From contig NZ_BAMO01000019.1 in NCBI RefSeq assembly GCF_000615945.1, positions 19,088 to 83,087 of the forward strand: 64,000 nt of DNA, read 5' to 3'. Shown here in pieces: positions 35,358 through 45,449 of the stretch. The notes under the pieces are model-generated. The model did not search any database and was not told the origin of the DNA. It worked only from the letters and a program-made list of their open reading frames with translations. The DNA comes from Caldalkalibacillus mannanilyticus JCM 10596 (GTDB lineage: Bacteria > Bacillota > Bacilli > Caldalkalibacillales > JCM-10596). Each line of letters starts with the position of its first letter. The stretch's first letter is position 1. A program made the position numbers and the translations under genes.

Positions 35358-37256
35358 ATGGATATCTTAAAAAAGATTGCGGAATACCGTTCGCATGAAG
35401 AAAGTTTATGTTGGGAAGGTACATTTTCAGAATATTTAGAAATTGTAAAAAGGAATCCAAAGGTCGCAGGGACTGCTCACTCAAGAGTATATAACATGAT
35501 CAAGAGTGCAGGAGTTGAAGTAAGAGAGGACGGATCAAAGGATTATTTATTTTTTAGTCGTGAAATGTTTGGTTTAGATCGTGCTATAGAGCGCTTGGTT
35601 GAGGAATATTTTCATTCTGCCGCCAAGAGATTAGATGTCAGAAAAAGAATTTTACTCTTAATGGGACCTGTCAGTGGAGGAAAATCAACGATTGTGACTA
35701 TGTTGAAAAAGGGCTTGGAGCGTTATTCACGAACCGACGAGGGAGCCATGTATGCCATCAAGGGCTGTCCTATGCACCAAGAACCTTTATTGCTTATTCC
35801 TCATGAGCTCCGTTCTGAGGTTGAACAGGAGATAGGAATAAAAATAGAGGGTGAATTAAATCCCTATACAAGGATGCTAGTTCAAGAAAAGTATGGGAAT
35901 CGAATGGAAGATGTCACGGTGGAACGTATCTTTCTCTCAGAAGTAGAACGAGTAGGGATCGGTACATTTAGCCCATCAGATCCTAAATCACAAGATATAG
36001 CCGACCTGACAGGAAGCATTGATTTCTCCACTATTGCTGAATATGGCTCAGAATCCGACCCAAGAGCGTATCGCTTTGACGGTGAATTAAATAAAGCGAA
36101 TCGAGGGCTAATGGAGTTTCAAGAAATGCTGAAATGTGATGAGAAGTTTCTCTGGAACCTCCTATCACTCACACAGGAAGGAAACTTCAAAGCAGGACGC
36201 TTTGCCTTAATCAGTGCGGATGAATTAATTGTTGCCCATACGAATGAATCGGAGTATCGCTCCTTTATTAGTAATAAAAAGAATGAAGCACTACAGTCCA
36301 GAATGATCGTCATGCAAGTGCCATATAATTTATCTGTAACAGAAGAAGAAAAAATCTACACTAAGCTCATCAAACAAAGCGATATTGGTCATATCCATAT
36401 TGCTCCCCATGCTTTACGTGCAGCCTCCATCTTCTCCATTCTCACTAGACTAAAGGATTCTAAAAAACAAGGCGTTGATTTACTGAAAAAATTAAAGCTT
36501 TATGATGGCAAAGTAGTAGAAGGCTACAAATTAGCTGATGTTGAGGAATTGCGTAATGAATTCCATGATGAAGGGATGTCTGGGATCGATCCTCGTTATG
36601 TTATCAACCGTATTTCAAGCGCGCTGATCAATACAGAAAATGATTATATCAATGCTCTGGATGTTTTAAGGTCATTAAAGGATGGCTTAGATTCCCATTC
36701 CTCCATAACAAAGGATGAGCGAGAAAAATACCTAAACTTTATTTCCATTGCCCGTAAGGAATATGATGAGCTTGCGAAGAAAGAGGTTCAGAAGGCATTT
36801 GTCTACTCGTATGAAGAATCGGCTAAGACCTTGATGGATAATTATCTCGATAATGTAGAGGCGTATTGTAACTGGCATAAAATTCGTGATCCATTAACAG
36901 GGGAAGAGCTTGACCCCGATGAGAAGCTCATGAGATCGATTGAAGAACAAATTGGAGTTTCAGAGAATGCGAAAAAAGCCTTCCGCGAAGAAATCCTGAT
37001 TCGTATTTCCGCTTATGCTAGAAAAGGAAAGAAATTCGACTATAATACTCATGACCGCTTAAGAGAGGCGATTCAAAAGAAACTATTTGCCGATTTGAAA
37101 GATGTCGTCAAGATTACGACTTCAGCCAAAACACCGGATGAGAATCAATTAAAGAAAATCAATGAAGTGATCAATCGACTTGTTGAAGAGCATGGCTATA
37201 ATGCTTCTTCCGCAAATGATTTACTCCGTTATGTAGGAAGCTTGTTAAATAGATGA
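35358..37256 (+). CDS. prkA: Serine protein kinase PrkA
   Basis: A 632-residue AAA-type protein kinase. The Walker A motif is [10 protein letters not shown] near residue 105, and [13 protein letters not shown] and [20 protein letters not shown] are typical. In Bacillus, PrkA is made in the mother cell and is needed for efficient sporulation; in enterobacteria the homologue YeaG works with YeaH. Here it is followed by yhbH and spoVR with short gaps. The upstream region (35180-35357) holds no clear sigma-A promoter; sporulation sigma control is plausible but not proven by what I see. Confidence 0.95.
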   Translation: MDILKKIAEYRSHEESLCWEGTFSEYLEIVKRNPKVAGTAHSRVYNMIKSAGVEVREDGSKDYLFFSREMFGLDRAIERLVEEYFHSAAKRLDVRKRILLLMGPVSGGKSTIVTMLKKGLERYSRTDEGAMYAIKGCPMHQEPLLLIPHELRSEVEQEIGIKIEGELNPYTRMLVQEKYGNRMEDVTVERIFLSEVERVGIGTFSPSDPKSQDIADLTGSIDFSTIAEYGSESDPRAYRFDGELNKANRGLMEFQEMLKCDEKFLWNLLSLTQEGNFKAGRFALISADELIVAHTNESEYRSFISNKKNEALQSRMIVMQVPYNLSVTEEEKIYTKLIKQSDIGHIHIAPHALRAASIFSILTRLKDSKKQGVDLLKKLKLYDGKVVEGYKLADVEELRNEFHDEGMSGIDPRYVINRISSALINTENDYINALDVLRSLKDGLDSHSSITKDEREKYLNFISIARKEYDELAKKEVQKAFVYSYEESAKTLMDNYLDNVEAYCNWHKIRDPLTGEELDPDEKLMRSIEEQIGVSENAKKAFREEILIRISAYARKGKKFDYNTHDRLREAIQKKLFADLKDVVKITTSAKTPDENQLKKINEVINRLVEEHGYNASSANDLLRYVGSLLNR

Positions 37257-37293
37257 TGAAAAGAATAAAAGAATTAAAAAGGAGGGTTTTCCA

Positions 37294-38454
37294 GTGAGCG
37301 ATTCACCGTTATTCATCTTATCACAGGAAGACTGGTCCCTCCATCGTAAAGGGTATGAAGATCAGACTAGGCATCAGGAAAAAGTAAAAGAGGCAATCAA
37401 ACAGAACTTGCCCGATTTAGTCACAGAAGAAAGTGTCATTTTATCTAAGGGGAAACAGATCATCAAGATTCCCATTCGCTCCTTAGATGAATATAAATTT
37501 AGATATAATCACAACAAAAGACAGCATGCAGGGCAAGGAAACGGTGACAGTAAAGTCGGCGATGTGGTTGCCCGCGATGGAGCACCTCAGCAGGGACCAG
37601 GCAAAGGTCAAGGGGCTGGGGACCAGGCTGGTAAAGATTACTATGAGGCAGAGGTTAGCTTTGAACAGCTTGAAAAGATGCTTTTTTCAGAATTAGAATT
37701 ACCCAATTTAAAACAAAAAGAGCGTGATCAAATCACCGTCACAGATATACGCTTCAACGATATTCGTAAAAAAGGTCTCATGGGGAATATCGATAAAAAA
37801 CGCACGTTGCTAGAAGCTGTGCGAAGAAATGCCCTAGAAGGGAAGAGCAATTTATTAAAGATTAGTATAGAGGATTTACGCTTCAAAACCTGGGAAGAGA
37901 TCGTCAAGCCCAATTCAAATGCGGTGATCATTGCCATGATGGACACCTCTGGTTCTATGGGGATTTTTGAAAAATATGTAGCACGGAGCTTCTTTTTCTG
38001 GATGGTTCGTTTTCTAAGAACTAAGTACGAGAAGGTGGAAATTGTCTTTATTGCTCATCATACAGAGGCAAAAGAAGTATCAGAAGAGGATTTCTTCACC
38101 AAGGGAGAAAGTGGCGGAACCATCTGTTCCTCTGCTTACCGCAAAGCGTTGGAAATCATCGATCATCGTTTCTCACCTGAGAGATTTAACATCTATCCTT
38201 TTCATTTCTCTGACGGAGATAATTTAACTTCAGACAATGAGCGCTGCACTAAATTAGTCAAGGAGCTTATGGAGCGTTCGAATATGTTTGGCTATGGAGA
38301 AGTGAATCAATACAATCGCAGCTCGACCTTGATGTCCGCCTATCGTCATATTAAGGACCCACGTTTTCGTTATGCCATCATTCGAGAAAAAGGCGAAGTG
38401 TATGATGCCTTGAAAACCTTCTTTAGTCATCGAATAGAAGAAGGCGTATCATAG
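37294..38454 (+). CDS. yhbH: YhbH/YeaH-type sporulation protein (DUF444)
   Basis: A 386-residue protein starting at GTG behind AAAGGAGGG. After a charged N-terminus with a glycine/glutamine-rich linker (residues 75-112) it has a von Willebrand A-like domain with the metal site DTSGSMG. Family members are linked to sporulation in Bacillus and to stress survival in E. coli, where the gene neighbours the PrkA homologue. It lies 38 bases after prkA and 13 bases before spoVR. Confidence 0.93.
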   Translation: MSDSPLFILSQEDWSLHRKGYEDQTRHQEKVKEAIKQNLPDLVTEESVILSKGKQIIKIPIRSLDEYKFRYNHNKRQHAGQGNGDSKVGDVVARDGAPQQGPGKGQGAGDQAGKDYYEAEVSFEQLEKMLFSELELPNLKQKERDQITVTDIRFNDIRKKGLMGNIDKKRTLLEAVRRNALEGKSNLLKISIEDLRFKTWEEIVKPNSNAVIIAMMDTSGSMGIFEKYVARSFFFWMVRFLRTKYEKVEIVFIAHHTEAKEVSEEDFFTKGESGGTICSSAYRKALEIIDHRFSPERFNIYPFHFSDGDNLTSDNERCTKLVKELMERSNMFGYGEVNQYNRSSTLMSAYRHIKDPRFRYAIIREKGEVYDALKTFFSHRIEEGVS

Positions 38455-38466
38455 GAGGGACTGAGG

Positions 38467-39882
38467 ATGACAGGAGAGTATAACAAGCAATTAGAACGTG
38501 CCATAGCTGAAATCACTGAAATTGCTCAGGGGTTTGGTTTGGATTTCTACCCTATGAGATACGAAATTTGTCCAGCAGATATTATCTACACATTTGGAGC
38601 GTATGGAATGCCCACCCGATTCTCCCATTGGAGTTTCGGGAAGGCTTTTCATAGGATGAAGCTGCAATACGATCTAGGGCTAAGTAAGATTTACGAGCTT
38701 GTGATCAATTCCAATCCATGCTATGCGTTTTTACTCGATGGAAATAGCCTCATCCAAAATAAATTAATTGTTGCTCATGTCTTAGCCCACTGTGATTTCT
38801 TCAAAAACAATGTTCGTTTTTCTAATACCTCTAGAGATATGGTGGAAAGCATGTCGGCGAGTGCTGAACGCATTAGAGCTTATGAAATCGAATATGGCAA
38901 ACAGGAGGTAGAAGAGTTTCTTGATGCTGTTCTCGCCATCCAAGAGCATATTGATCCCTCAATCATGCGCCCCAAATTAAGCCGGCGCAAAACAGAGGAC
39001 ACCGACACTAAAAAGACTAAAAGAAGAGGACCCTACGATGATTTATGGGATCTGGATGAGGAGAAGCCTGCTCCAAATATGGATACCAAGAAACGAAAGA
39101 GATTCCCTCCAAGACCAGAGAAAGACCTACTGCTCTTCATTGAAGAATATAGTCCTGAATTGGAGGAATGGCAACGAGATATCTTGACTATTTTACGAGA
39201 AGAAATGCTCTACTTCTGGCCTCAGTTAGAAACAAAGATCATGAACGAAGGCTGGGCTTCCTATTGGCATGTTCGTATTCTACGAGAAATGGATCTTACA
39301 GAGGATGAAACCATTGAATTTGCCAAACTCAATGCTTCCGTTGTAGCTCCGTCCACAACCAGTATCAATCCCTACTATCTTGGCTATAAAATGTTCGAGT
39401 ATATTGAGAAGAAATGGGATCATCCCACGAAGGAAGAGCAGGAACGCTATGGGCGAATCCCAGGTCAGGGAAGAAAGCAGATGTTTGAGGCAAGGGAAGT
39501 GGAAGGAGATATTTCCTTTCTCCGAAACTACCTAACCAAGGAATTAGTGGATGATCTAGATCTCTACCTCTTTCAGAAGAAAGGAAACGATTATACAATT
39601 GTAGATAAGGATTGGGAAAATGTCCGTGATCAATTGGTTGGGATGAGAGTAAATGGTGGCTTTCCTTATCTCATGGTGGAGGATGGAGATTATCTGCATA
39701 AGGGAGAACTCTTGATGAAACACTATTATGAAGGAGTAGAGCTAGATCTGAAATATATCGAAAAGACCTTACCTTACGTCTATTATCTGTGGAGTAGACC
39801 CGTCCATTTGCAAACCGTCGTAGAAGGTCGTGAAGTGATGTTCACACATGATGGGAAGAAGACACATCGAAGGTTTATGTAA
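38467..39882 (+). CDS. spoVR: Stage V sporulation protein R
   Basis: A 471-residue SpoVR-family protein, involved in spore cortex formation in Bacillus. Marks are [25 protein letters not shown]'s start ([12 protein letters not shown]), [16 protein letters not shown]-like [14 protein letters not shown] and [13 protein letters not shown], and the C-terminal [10 protein letters not shown]. It is the last gene of prkA-yhbH-spoVR. A lysine/arginine-rich insertion lies at about residues 175-215. Confidence 0.94.
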   Translation: MTGEYNKQLERAIAEITEIAQGFGLDFYPMRYEICPADIIYTFGAYGMPTRFSHWSFGKAFHRMKLQYDLGLSKIYELVINSNPCYAFLLDGNSLIQNKLIVAHVLAHCDFFKNNVRFSNTSRDMVESMSASAERIRAYEIEYGKQEVEEFLDAVLAIQEHIDPSIMRPKLSRRKTEDTDTKKTKRRGPYDDLWDLDEEKPAPNMDTKKRKRFPPRPEKDLLLFIEEYSPELEEWQRDILTILREEMLYFWPQLETKIMNEGWASYWHVRILREMDLTEDETIEFAKLNASVVAPSTTSINPYYLGYKMFEYIEKKWDHPTKEEQERYGRIPGQGRKQMFEAREVEGDISFLRNYLTKELVDDLDLYLFQKKGNDYTIVDKDWENVRDQLVGMRVNGGFPYLMVEDGDYLHKGELLMKHYYEGVELDLKYIEKTLPYVYYLWSRPVHLQTVVEGREVMFTHDGKKTHRRFM

Positions 39883-39922
39883 GTTGAAGGCTAAGGAAAA
39901 AAGATAGAAGAGGGAATAGAAG

Positions 39923-39961
39923 CGCTGCTGACTTGATTTTACAGGTTGGCAGTGTTTTTTA
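39923..39961 (+). terminator. Terminator after spoVR
   Basis: CGCTGCTGACTTG pairs with CAGGTTGGCAGTG using four G-U pairs and is followed by six T residues. Confidence 0.75.
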
Positions 39962-40077
39962 TTTGGTTGGGATACAAGATAATTTCTTCTTCAACTAACG
40001 TTGCCCAGCAAGAATCATCAAGAATATTGAAGTATAGGGATTCAAAAATTTTTACTACCTGATGGAGTGAAATAAAG

Positions 40078-40458
40078 ATGAAAATTGAACATGTAGCTAT
40101 TTGGGTCAATGATTTGGAAGTTATGAGAGAGTTTTATGAAGCTTATTTTAATGGTAAGTCTAACGATAAGTATCATAATTCAGAAAAGAAATTCGAATCC
40201 TATTTTCTCACTTTTGATTCTGGAACACGATTAGAGCTTATGCGTAAATTAGGCATTGAAAAGAAAAGACAGGATGATATGATAGGCTGGGCTCATATTG
40301 CCTTTTCTTTAGGAAGCAGGGAGTCCGTTAATGATATGACCATCAGATTAAAGAATGGTGGTTATCGCCTTATTAATGGTCCCCGTGTCACTGGAGATGG
40401 GTATTACGAGAGTGTTTTTGAGGACCCAGAGGGAAATGTAATTGAGTTGACTGTATAA
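40078..40458 (+). CDS. Glyoxalase/VOC-family protein
   Basis: A 126-residue vicinal-oxygen-chelate protein with two beta-alpha-beta-beta-beta halves: [18 protein letters not shown] at the start with metal-ligand His4 or nearby, and [13 protein letters not shown] at the end with the closing Glu. AHIAFSLGS supplies the second His. It resembles small lactoylglutathione-lyase-like enzymes of unassigned function. Good ribosome site GGAGTGA. Confidence 0.87.
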   Translation: MKIEHVAIWVNDLEVMREFYEAYFNGKSNDKYHNSEKKFESYFLTFDSGTRLELMRKLGIEKKRQDDMIGWAHIAFSLGSRESVNDMTIRLKNGGYRLINGPRVTGDGYYESVFEDPEGNVIELTV

Positions 40459-40468
40459 TTTTGAGATT

Positions 40469-40654
40469 ACTAATCCCTCTTTTCTTATCTCTACCTCCTC
40501 GTTTCTTTGGCTTTCTATCGACCACTTCACATCCTTTTAAAGACTCCTTAAAGAAGGTTTCGTCGCTTTCAACGATACCTTTTAAGGTTTGAAATCCTAA
40601 TGGACGAAGGGGGAAAAGTACCTTGTGTCGCCAGTAAAATGCTTTATCTTTACA
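40469..40654 (-). pseudogene. IS1595-type transposase remnant
   Basis: On the minus strand a frame reads KAFYWRHKVLFPLR, then GIVESDETFF and RKPKKRGGRDKKRGIS. This matches the middle of IS1595-family transposases, including the first catalytic Asp of the DDE-type core (VESDETFF). It is bounded by a stop upstream and loses similarity after KKRGIS, next to the VOC gene. Only about 62 codons remain and no terminal repeats are visible. The rest of 40655-40874 shows no gene. Confidence 0.7.
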
Positions 40655-40874
40655 TTATGCGAAAAGAGCCTTATAAAAAAGTTTTTTTCTTATATTTCAC
40701 AAAAATAGACATTTTTCTCAAGGGAGCTAGTATATAATTCAAATTCTATAGGATAACCATTAGTAGAATAAAAATTGCATCTAAAAGAAGTCTACTATTA
40801 TATTGAAAACGGTATTATTATTTTAGGCTGAGGATAGTGATCAATCTATCCTCCCTTTGAGGGGGAATCAGTAG

Positions 40875-41246
40875 ATGAAATTGAGGAAGAGAATCATCTT
40901 AATAATACTTCTTGTTCTTGTCTTCTATAACACAGGTAAATTTGTCTATGAGAATAAAACATTAGAGAACGATATAGCCGAAGCTTCCTTTTATTTTTTC
41001 AAAGAGCAGTGTGGTATAGAGGTAGAAGAGGTGCAGGTATCTATGGATTGGATGAGGTTAACAAAGCGCTTTCATCGAGATTGGGAAGTCAGGACTATCC
41101 CACATATCAGTCTAATACAAGGGTCTCTTTTAGACGATGGAACTGTTGATTTTGGTTGGGGTGATTGCGATGATTACATATTACCTACAATAGGATATAA
41201 ACTAGATAGAAAAGAAAAACGATTTATTTTAGTTAATCTTCCCTAA
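40875..41246 (+). CDS. Membrane-anchored protein, tandem duplicate copy 1
   Basis: A 123-residue protein with an N-terminal membrane segment (IILIILLVLVFYNTG) and an outer domain. It is a clear paralogue of the next gene: NKTLENDI, EASFYFFKEQCGIEVEEVQV and LDDGTV are shared, while the second half diverges. I recognise no family. Ribosome site GAGGGGG. Confidence 0.65.
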   Translation: MKLRKRIILIILLVLVFYNTGKFVYENKTLENDIAEASFYFFKEQCGIEVEEVQVSMDWMRLTKRFHRDWEVRTIPHISLIQGSLLDDGTVDFGWGDCDDYILPTIGYKLDRKEKRFILVNLP

Positions 41247-41291
41247 TGTATTCCATAATTTGCTTGCAGCTGTCACAAGGAGGACTTTAAA

Positions 41292-41669
41292 ATGAAAGCA
41301 ATCAAACGAATCATCTTCGCTATATTTCTTGTCTTGGTGTTTTATAGCACAGGTAAATTTGTCTATAAAAATAAGACATTAGAGAACGATATATCCGAAG
41401 CCTCCTTTTATTTTTTCAAAGAGCAGTGTGGTATAGAGGTAGAGGAAGTGCAAGTATTTATGGATTGGTTGACAATAGGAAGACGGTTTAATATTCGAAG
41501 TTGGAAAGTAAGTACCATTCCCACCTTACATGTAATACAAGGATTTATCTTAGACGATGGAACTGTTCGTTTTGGTTGGAGTGGGTGCACGATGGGAGAA
41601 GTATCCCCTATGGGGAGCTATGTTTTAGATAGAAAAGCCAAACACTTTGTCTTACTTGAATCTCCATAA
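41292..41669 (+). CDS. Membrane-anchored protein, tandem duplicate copy 2
   Basis: A 125-residue copy of the preceding protein. The DNA over the first 55 codons is almost unchanged between the two, while the segment around residues 60-75 and the C-terminal tail differ strongly. It lies 45 bases downstream behind AAGGAGG, probably on the same transcript. Function unknown; an extracytoplasmic domain is predicted. Confidence 0.65.
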   Translation: MKAIKRIIFAIFLVLVFYSTGKFVYKNKTLENDISEASFYFFKEQCGIEVEEVQVFMDWLTIGRRFNIRSWKVSTIPTLHVIQGFILDDGTVRFGWSGCTMGEVSPMGSYVLDRKAKHFVLLESP

Positions 41670-41756
41670 GTTTATTTTGGTTTATGATCAACTGGTGGTA
41701 TAATCTATCTTCAAAAGAACCCACCTTTAGCAGTACACGGTTTTTCTTCTTTTAGT

Positions 41757-42176
41757 TTATAATACCCTACATTCCCCCACAATAAATTGTACTGAGCAAG
41801 CTCCTCCTGCTTTCTCCCCATCTAAGCGAATCGAATGCAAAAGATTTTGTGCTGTAAAATGATATTCTCCTTCATGGTCTGATGTGATAACCTCTGTAAA
41901 TACATGCCCTTTTCGATTTCGAAGTTCTATAGTAAGTGTACCTTTTTCCACTGTAGCCGTGTATTTCATCGTTAGTTTACTCCCTTTTTTAAACCGAAAA
42001 TAAAAGTATTCAAAGCCATCGAATGTTTGGTAGGAGGCTTTGAAAGACAAAGGGGTGTAGGATGCCACATATTTGATTTTTGTCGTAATACGAAAGGATA
42101 GGATTCCTTTTTTATGAAGAACCCAAGCTATAATAATGAGTATTGTAAAAGGGATGAGCTGTAGGTATTGATCCAA
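41757..42176 (-). CDS. Small membrane-anchored protein, unknown
   Basis: A 139-residue protein starting at TTG behind AAAGGAG. A single membrane helix (residues 6-24) is followed by a beta-rich outer domain (FEYFYFRFKKGSKLTMKYTA; GTLTIELRNRKG; RLDGEKAGGACSVQFIVG). No family is recognised. It follows the histidine-phosphatase gene by 23 bases on the same strand, so the two may be co-transcribed. Confidence 0.6.
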   Translation of the reverse strand: MDQYLQLIPFTILIIIAWVLHKKGILSFRITTKIKYVASYTPLSFKASYQTFDGFEYFYFRFKKGSKLTMKYTATVEKGTLTIELRNRKGHVFTEVITSDHEGEYHFTAQNLLHSIRLDGEKAGGACSVQFIVGECRVL

Positions 42177-42199
42177 TTTGAAATCTCCTTTTGTGTATA

Positions 42200-42805
42200 C
42201 TAATTCTTCTTTGCTCTAACAGATGGTAACAGAGGTTCTTTCCACAATCTTTTTACATCAACTAATTTTTCATCTATGAATTCCATTCTGTATACATCTG
42301 GTTTTGATGTCTGCATCAGGAATTCAAATCCATACTGACGATCGAAATATCCCATCATTAGTGTCATAACCAGTCCGTGAGTTCCTATCGCAATGTTACA
42401 CCCTTTAAAACTCTTTAGTATTTCTTTCAGAACCGCTACGGCGCGACTTTGACAATCTGTCATAGATTCTCCTCCGGGTAATGAAAAGGTTGGATCAGAA
42501 AACATCTTCTCAACCAATGGATACAATTCCTTATTTGGTATAATCCTATCTCCATTTATAAAGACACATTCTTTCAGATTCTCTTCTATTATTATTTCTT
42601 TGCCCGAGAGCTGAGCCAATTCTTCTATTGTCAAAACAGCTCGGCTGTATGGACTTGAAATGAATGTATCTACTCCCTCATCCTTTAATAATTCAGTGAC
42701 GCTATGCGCATCGGATTTTCCCTTTTCTGTTAGCCCGCGCGTTCTTTCGTTTCCTTCTGTTTTAGGTGATTCCCCATGCCTAACCATATAAACGTAAGTG
42801 TTCAT
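42200..42805 (-). CDS. Histidine-phosphatase-family protein
   Basis: A 201-residue phosphoglycerate-mutase-like phosphatase. The catalytic His is in MVRHGES and the second His in IGTHGLV; SSPYSRAVLT and PGGESMTDCQSRAV are family features. A longer in-frame start exists, but the ATG at 42805 sits behind GGGAGG and gives MNTYVYMVRHGE. Substrate unknown. Confidence 0.87.
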   Translation of the reverse strand: MNTYVYMVRHGESPKTEGNERTRGLTEKGKSDAHSVTELLKDEGVDTFISSPYSRAVLTIEELAQLSGKEIIIEENLKECVFINGDRIIPNKELYPLVEKMFSDPTFSLPGGESMTDCQSRAVAVLKEILKSFKGCNIAIGTHGLVMTLMMGYFDRQYGFEFLMQTSKPDVYRMEFIDEKLVDVKRLWKEPLLPSVRAKKN

Positions 42806-42903
42806 TTTTGTCCTCCCTGAAAAAATCATTTTGCTACTGTGTTTGTTTTGGTTTAAACGAAAAAGGAACTTAATGATACAAAGCAATCTGAGAATAGCTT
42901 TCA

Positions 42904-43920
42904 CTATTCTCTAAAAATCTGCAAGACACGTCCCTTGCCATTTTCTACTTCAACCTCAGCATACGCTCCATTGATGAAGGTAACCTGAGGGGGAACATGT
43001 CCGCAATCAATGTCATAGACAATGGGGATTTGCAGTTCATCTGCCAGCTCGTGATAGACATCCTCAATGGTGTAGCCGTACATTGCATAGTTAGCAGGGC
43101 TCCGTCCGAACATAATTCCAGTACAGTGGGTGAACCAACCTGCCAATTTCATTTGTATCAAGGATCTCCGTAAATCCGTTGTCGATAGCTCACAGTTTTC
43201 AAAATACCATACGATCGACTCCCCGTTGATATGCTGCTGTATAAAGCGTTGAACATCTCCATACGGTGTGCCGATGATGTGTCTGATAACATCAATACAG
43301 CCTCCTAATAAACGTCCTTTCATGCTTACTGATTTGTTCGAAACAGTTTTCCAATAGGTGGGCTCGGTCAAGTAGAAAACAGAGGGAGAAGGCTGATCAA
43401 AGTTCCACTCCTTCTGGTATTTTTCTGATGAATACTGTAGAACCGAGTCCCCTTTTCTAGTAGATAGCACCGATTGCCACATCGCTGTTGTTTCATCTGA
43501 AAACTCACCTCGTACATCGACCAAATTAGTCCCATGAGCTGTAGCGATTCCTGTAGTTAATGTAGTAGCTAGGAGTAATAGACTTGTATCTGAATAACCT
43601 AAAATCCATTTCTCTTGAATATGGTCAAAATCGATATATTCTAGCACTTCAATCAAGAGTTCGCCACCCCATGGAGGAAAAATCATTTGGATTTGCTCAT
43701 TACGCATCATGTTGTTAAATTCATCTGCTCTTTTTTTGGCAGGAGCCGATTTAGCCTTATGCTGAGTCCAGACCGTTTCGCCACACACGATTTTATAGCC
43801 CTTCATTTCCAACCGATTACACGCGGTGGTAAACATGGTATGAAGATTACGCTGCACACCAGAGGAAGGAGCGGTTACTCCGATTGTTGCTCCAGATTCT
43901 AAAAAAGGATATGTTATCAT
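42904..43920 (-). CDS. S66-family LD-carboxypeptidase / MccF-like serine peptidase
   Basis: A 338-residue S66 peptidase. The nucleophile is the Ser of LGYSDTS; the Glu of YFENCE and the His of DCGHVPPQ complete the triad. PWGGELLIEVL and LLGGCIDVIRHIIGTPYG are also typical. LdcA-type members trim L,D-bonds in recycled muropeptides; MccF-type members give self-immunity to microcin C. The sequence alone does not separate them. It lies about 100 bases ahead of the histidine phosphatase on the same strand. Confidence 0.87.
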   Translation of the reverse strand: MITYPFLESGATIGVTAPSSGVQRNLHTMFTTACNRLEMKGYKIVCGETVWTQHKAKSAPAKKRADEFNNMMRNEQIQMIFPPWGGELLIEVLEYIDFDHIQEKWILGYSDTSLLLLATTLTTGIATAHGTNLVDVRGEFSDETTAMWQSVLSTRKGDSVLQYSSEKYQKEWNFDQPSPSVFYLTEPTYWKTVSNKSVSMKGRLLGGCIDVIRHIIGTPYGDVQRFIQQHINGESIVWYFENCELSTTDLRRSLIQMKLAGWFTHCTGIMFGRSPANYAMYGYTIEDVYHELADELQIPIVYDIDCGHVPPQVTFINGAYAEVEVENGKGRVLQIFRE

Positions 43921-44064
43921 CTTCTTCCTCCTAAACTTTTACAATGATTCTAACAGAGAGGAGAAAGAAGAACAATGTTTTTTTCCTATTGGAGAAGAAC
44001 CTAGACAAATTGATCTTCGTACTATAGAGGTGACAAAAAGCCATGTTTTGAGGAGGAGCCCTTC

Positions 44065-44592
44065 ATGTATGAAAACGATACGAGCTATGAGTATATGTAT
44101 CGGAAAGTTTCACCAGCTTATCCCATTCCATCCTTTACTCAGAGTAAGGAAGAAGCGGCAGCCATTCTATTAGCTGCAAAAAAGTATCATCAATTAACAT
44201 TTGAACAAATCGCTCAAGAGTTGGGCGGGAGTAAGGAATGGGCTGCCGCTGCTATTTTGGGTCAAGAGTCGATGAACAAGGAAGAGGCCATTCGATTAAC
44301 TCAACTGCTGAATGTCCATCCTTATATAGCCACAATTCTTCAAGAGCCCCCCATGAGAGGATCTTTGGATCGTACGGTGCCAGTAGATCCGCTTATTTAT
44401 CGTTTCTATGAAATAACTCAGGTCTATGGAACGACATTAAAAGCCCTTATCAACGAAATGTTTGGTGATGGAATCATGAGTGCTATTGATCTAAAAATTC
44501 AAGTGGAGAAAAAGGAAGACCCCGAAGAACCAGATGCAGAACGTGTCGTCATTACACTAGACGGAAAATTTCTTCCGTATAAAAAATGGTAG
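44065..44592 (+). CDS. cynS: Cyanate hydratase (cyanase)
   Basis: Cyanase converts cyanate and bicarbonate to ammonia and carbon dioxide. The catalytic Arg113, Glu116 (YRFYEI) and Ser139 (GIMSAID) have the same spacing as the E. coli triad. EPPMRGS and the C-terminal ITLDGKFLPYKKW are hallmarks. The 175 residues include about 20 extra N-terminal residues over the E. coli enzyme. It stands alone, without cyanate transporter or carbonic anhydrase genes nearby. Ribosome site GAGGAGG; a terminator follows. Confidence 0.94.
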   Translation: MYENDTSYEYMYRKVSPAYPIPSFTQSKEEAAAILLAAKKYHQLTFEQIAQELGGSKEWAAAAILGQESMNKEEAIRLTQLLNVHPYIATILQEPPMRGSLDRTVPVDPLIYRFYEITQVYGTTLKALINEMFGDGIMSAIDLKIQVEKKEDPEEPDAERVVITLDGKFLPYKKW

Positions 44593-44596
44593 ATGA

Positions 44597-44629
44597 AGCC
44601 TCAAGAGTCGTTTTCTCTTGGGGCTTTTC
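44597..44629 (+). terminator. Terminator after cynS
   Basis: AGCCTCAAGAG pairs with CTCTTGGGGCT (G-U pairs included), followed by TTTTCT. Confidence 0.7.
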
Positions 44630-44705
44630 TTATGTGCGGCTTTGTGTTTTTTAAAATAGACTCTCTTTCTTTATAGAAAGTTTATATTTTTCACTTAAGC
44701 TCTTA

Positions 44706-45401
44706 TTGGGAGGGATTACCGATGATGCAAAAACAATTATTCAAGGTCATGCAGAAGGATTGGAAAACGGTGTTTGGGAAAATGCAAACAAAAGAGCAAC
44801 ATATCTTTCTACCATTCATTCCAATACACGTAGAATGTCCAAAATGCTAAATGATATCTATTTGGTCAATGAAATAGATAGTGCGACGTTTCGATTGATT
44901 CCTTTGGAAGTGGAGGTAGAAGCTTTTTTTAGAAAGCACTTAGCAGATTATCTTCCTTTACTGGAACAGAAAAACATTGAAATGAGCCTAGAGATTGATC
45001 AGTCTGAACGAAAGCCTTCTTTTGTGTTAGACCCCGAAAGAGTTAGTCAAATCATAGATAATCTTGTGATGAATAGCTATCGTTTTACTCCCAAGAGTGG
45101 CAGAATAAAAGTGAGGGTGCAGGTCGAGGAGCACACGATATCTTTTCATATTTTTGATACAGGACCTGGATTCAAAACAAAGGACTACAAGAAGGTTTTT
45201 CATAAGTTTTATCAAGAAGATTCCTCACGTTCTAAACAAAAAGGGCATACAGGCTTAGGCTTATACATCGCACGAACGATTGCACAAAAGCACAGGGGAG
45301 ACATGCATGCTGAAGGCTCGGTTGACCCTCTATATCGAGGAGCACATGTCTGGTTTAAAATAGGGAATCTAAATAAAGAGAAAAAGGGCGATTCTTTCTA
45401 A
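44706..45401 (+). pseudogene. Sensor histidine kinase lacking its N-terminal half
   Basis: The 231 residues begin just after where the phospho-acceptor His should be: DDAKTIIQGHAEGLENG matches the second part of an H-box helix, with no sensor, membrane or HAMP segment. The ATPase domain is complete (IIDNLVMNSYRFTP, FDTGPGF, GHTGLGLYIARTI). No response regulator gene is next to it. A stop lies about 50 bases upstream in frame. It is most likely a 5'-deleted remnant; the TTG/GGAGGG context could still allow expression of an isolated ATPase domain. Confidence 0.65.
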
Positions 45402-45449
45402 GTTCCGCTCTTTTCCTATGCCTGAAATCTATCAATGGAATACCGTTCC

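Noticed and set aside
42904..43920. S66 peptidase as microcin C immunity (MccF)
   Set aside because: No microcin biosynthesis genes are nearby and the triad alone does not separate MccF from LD-carboxypeptidases, so only the family is called.
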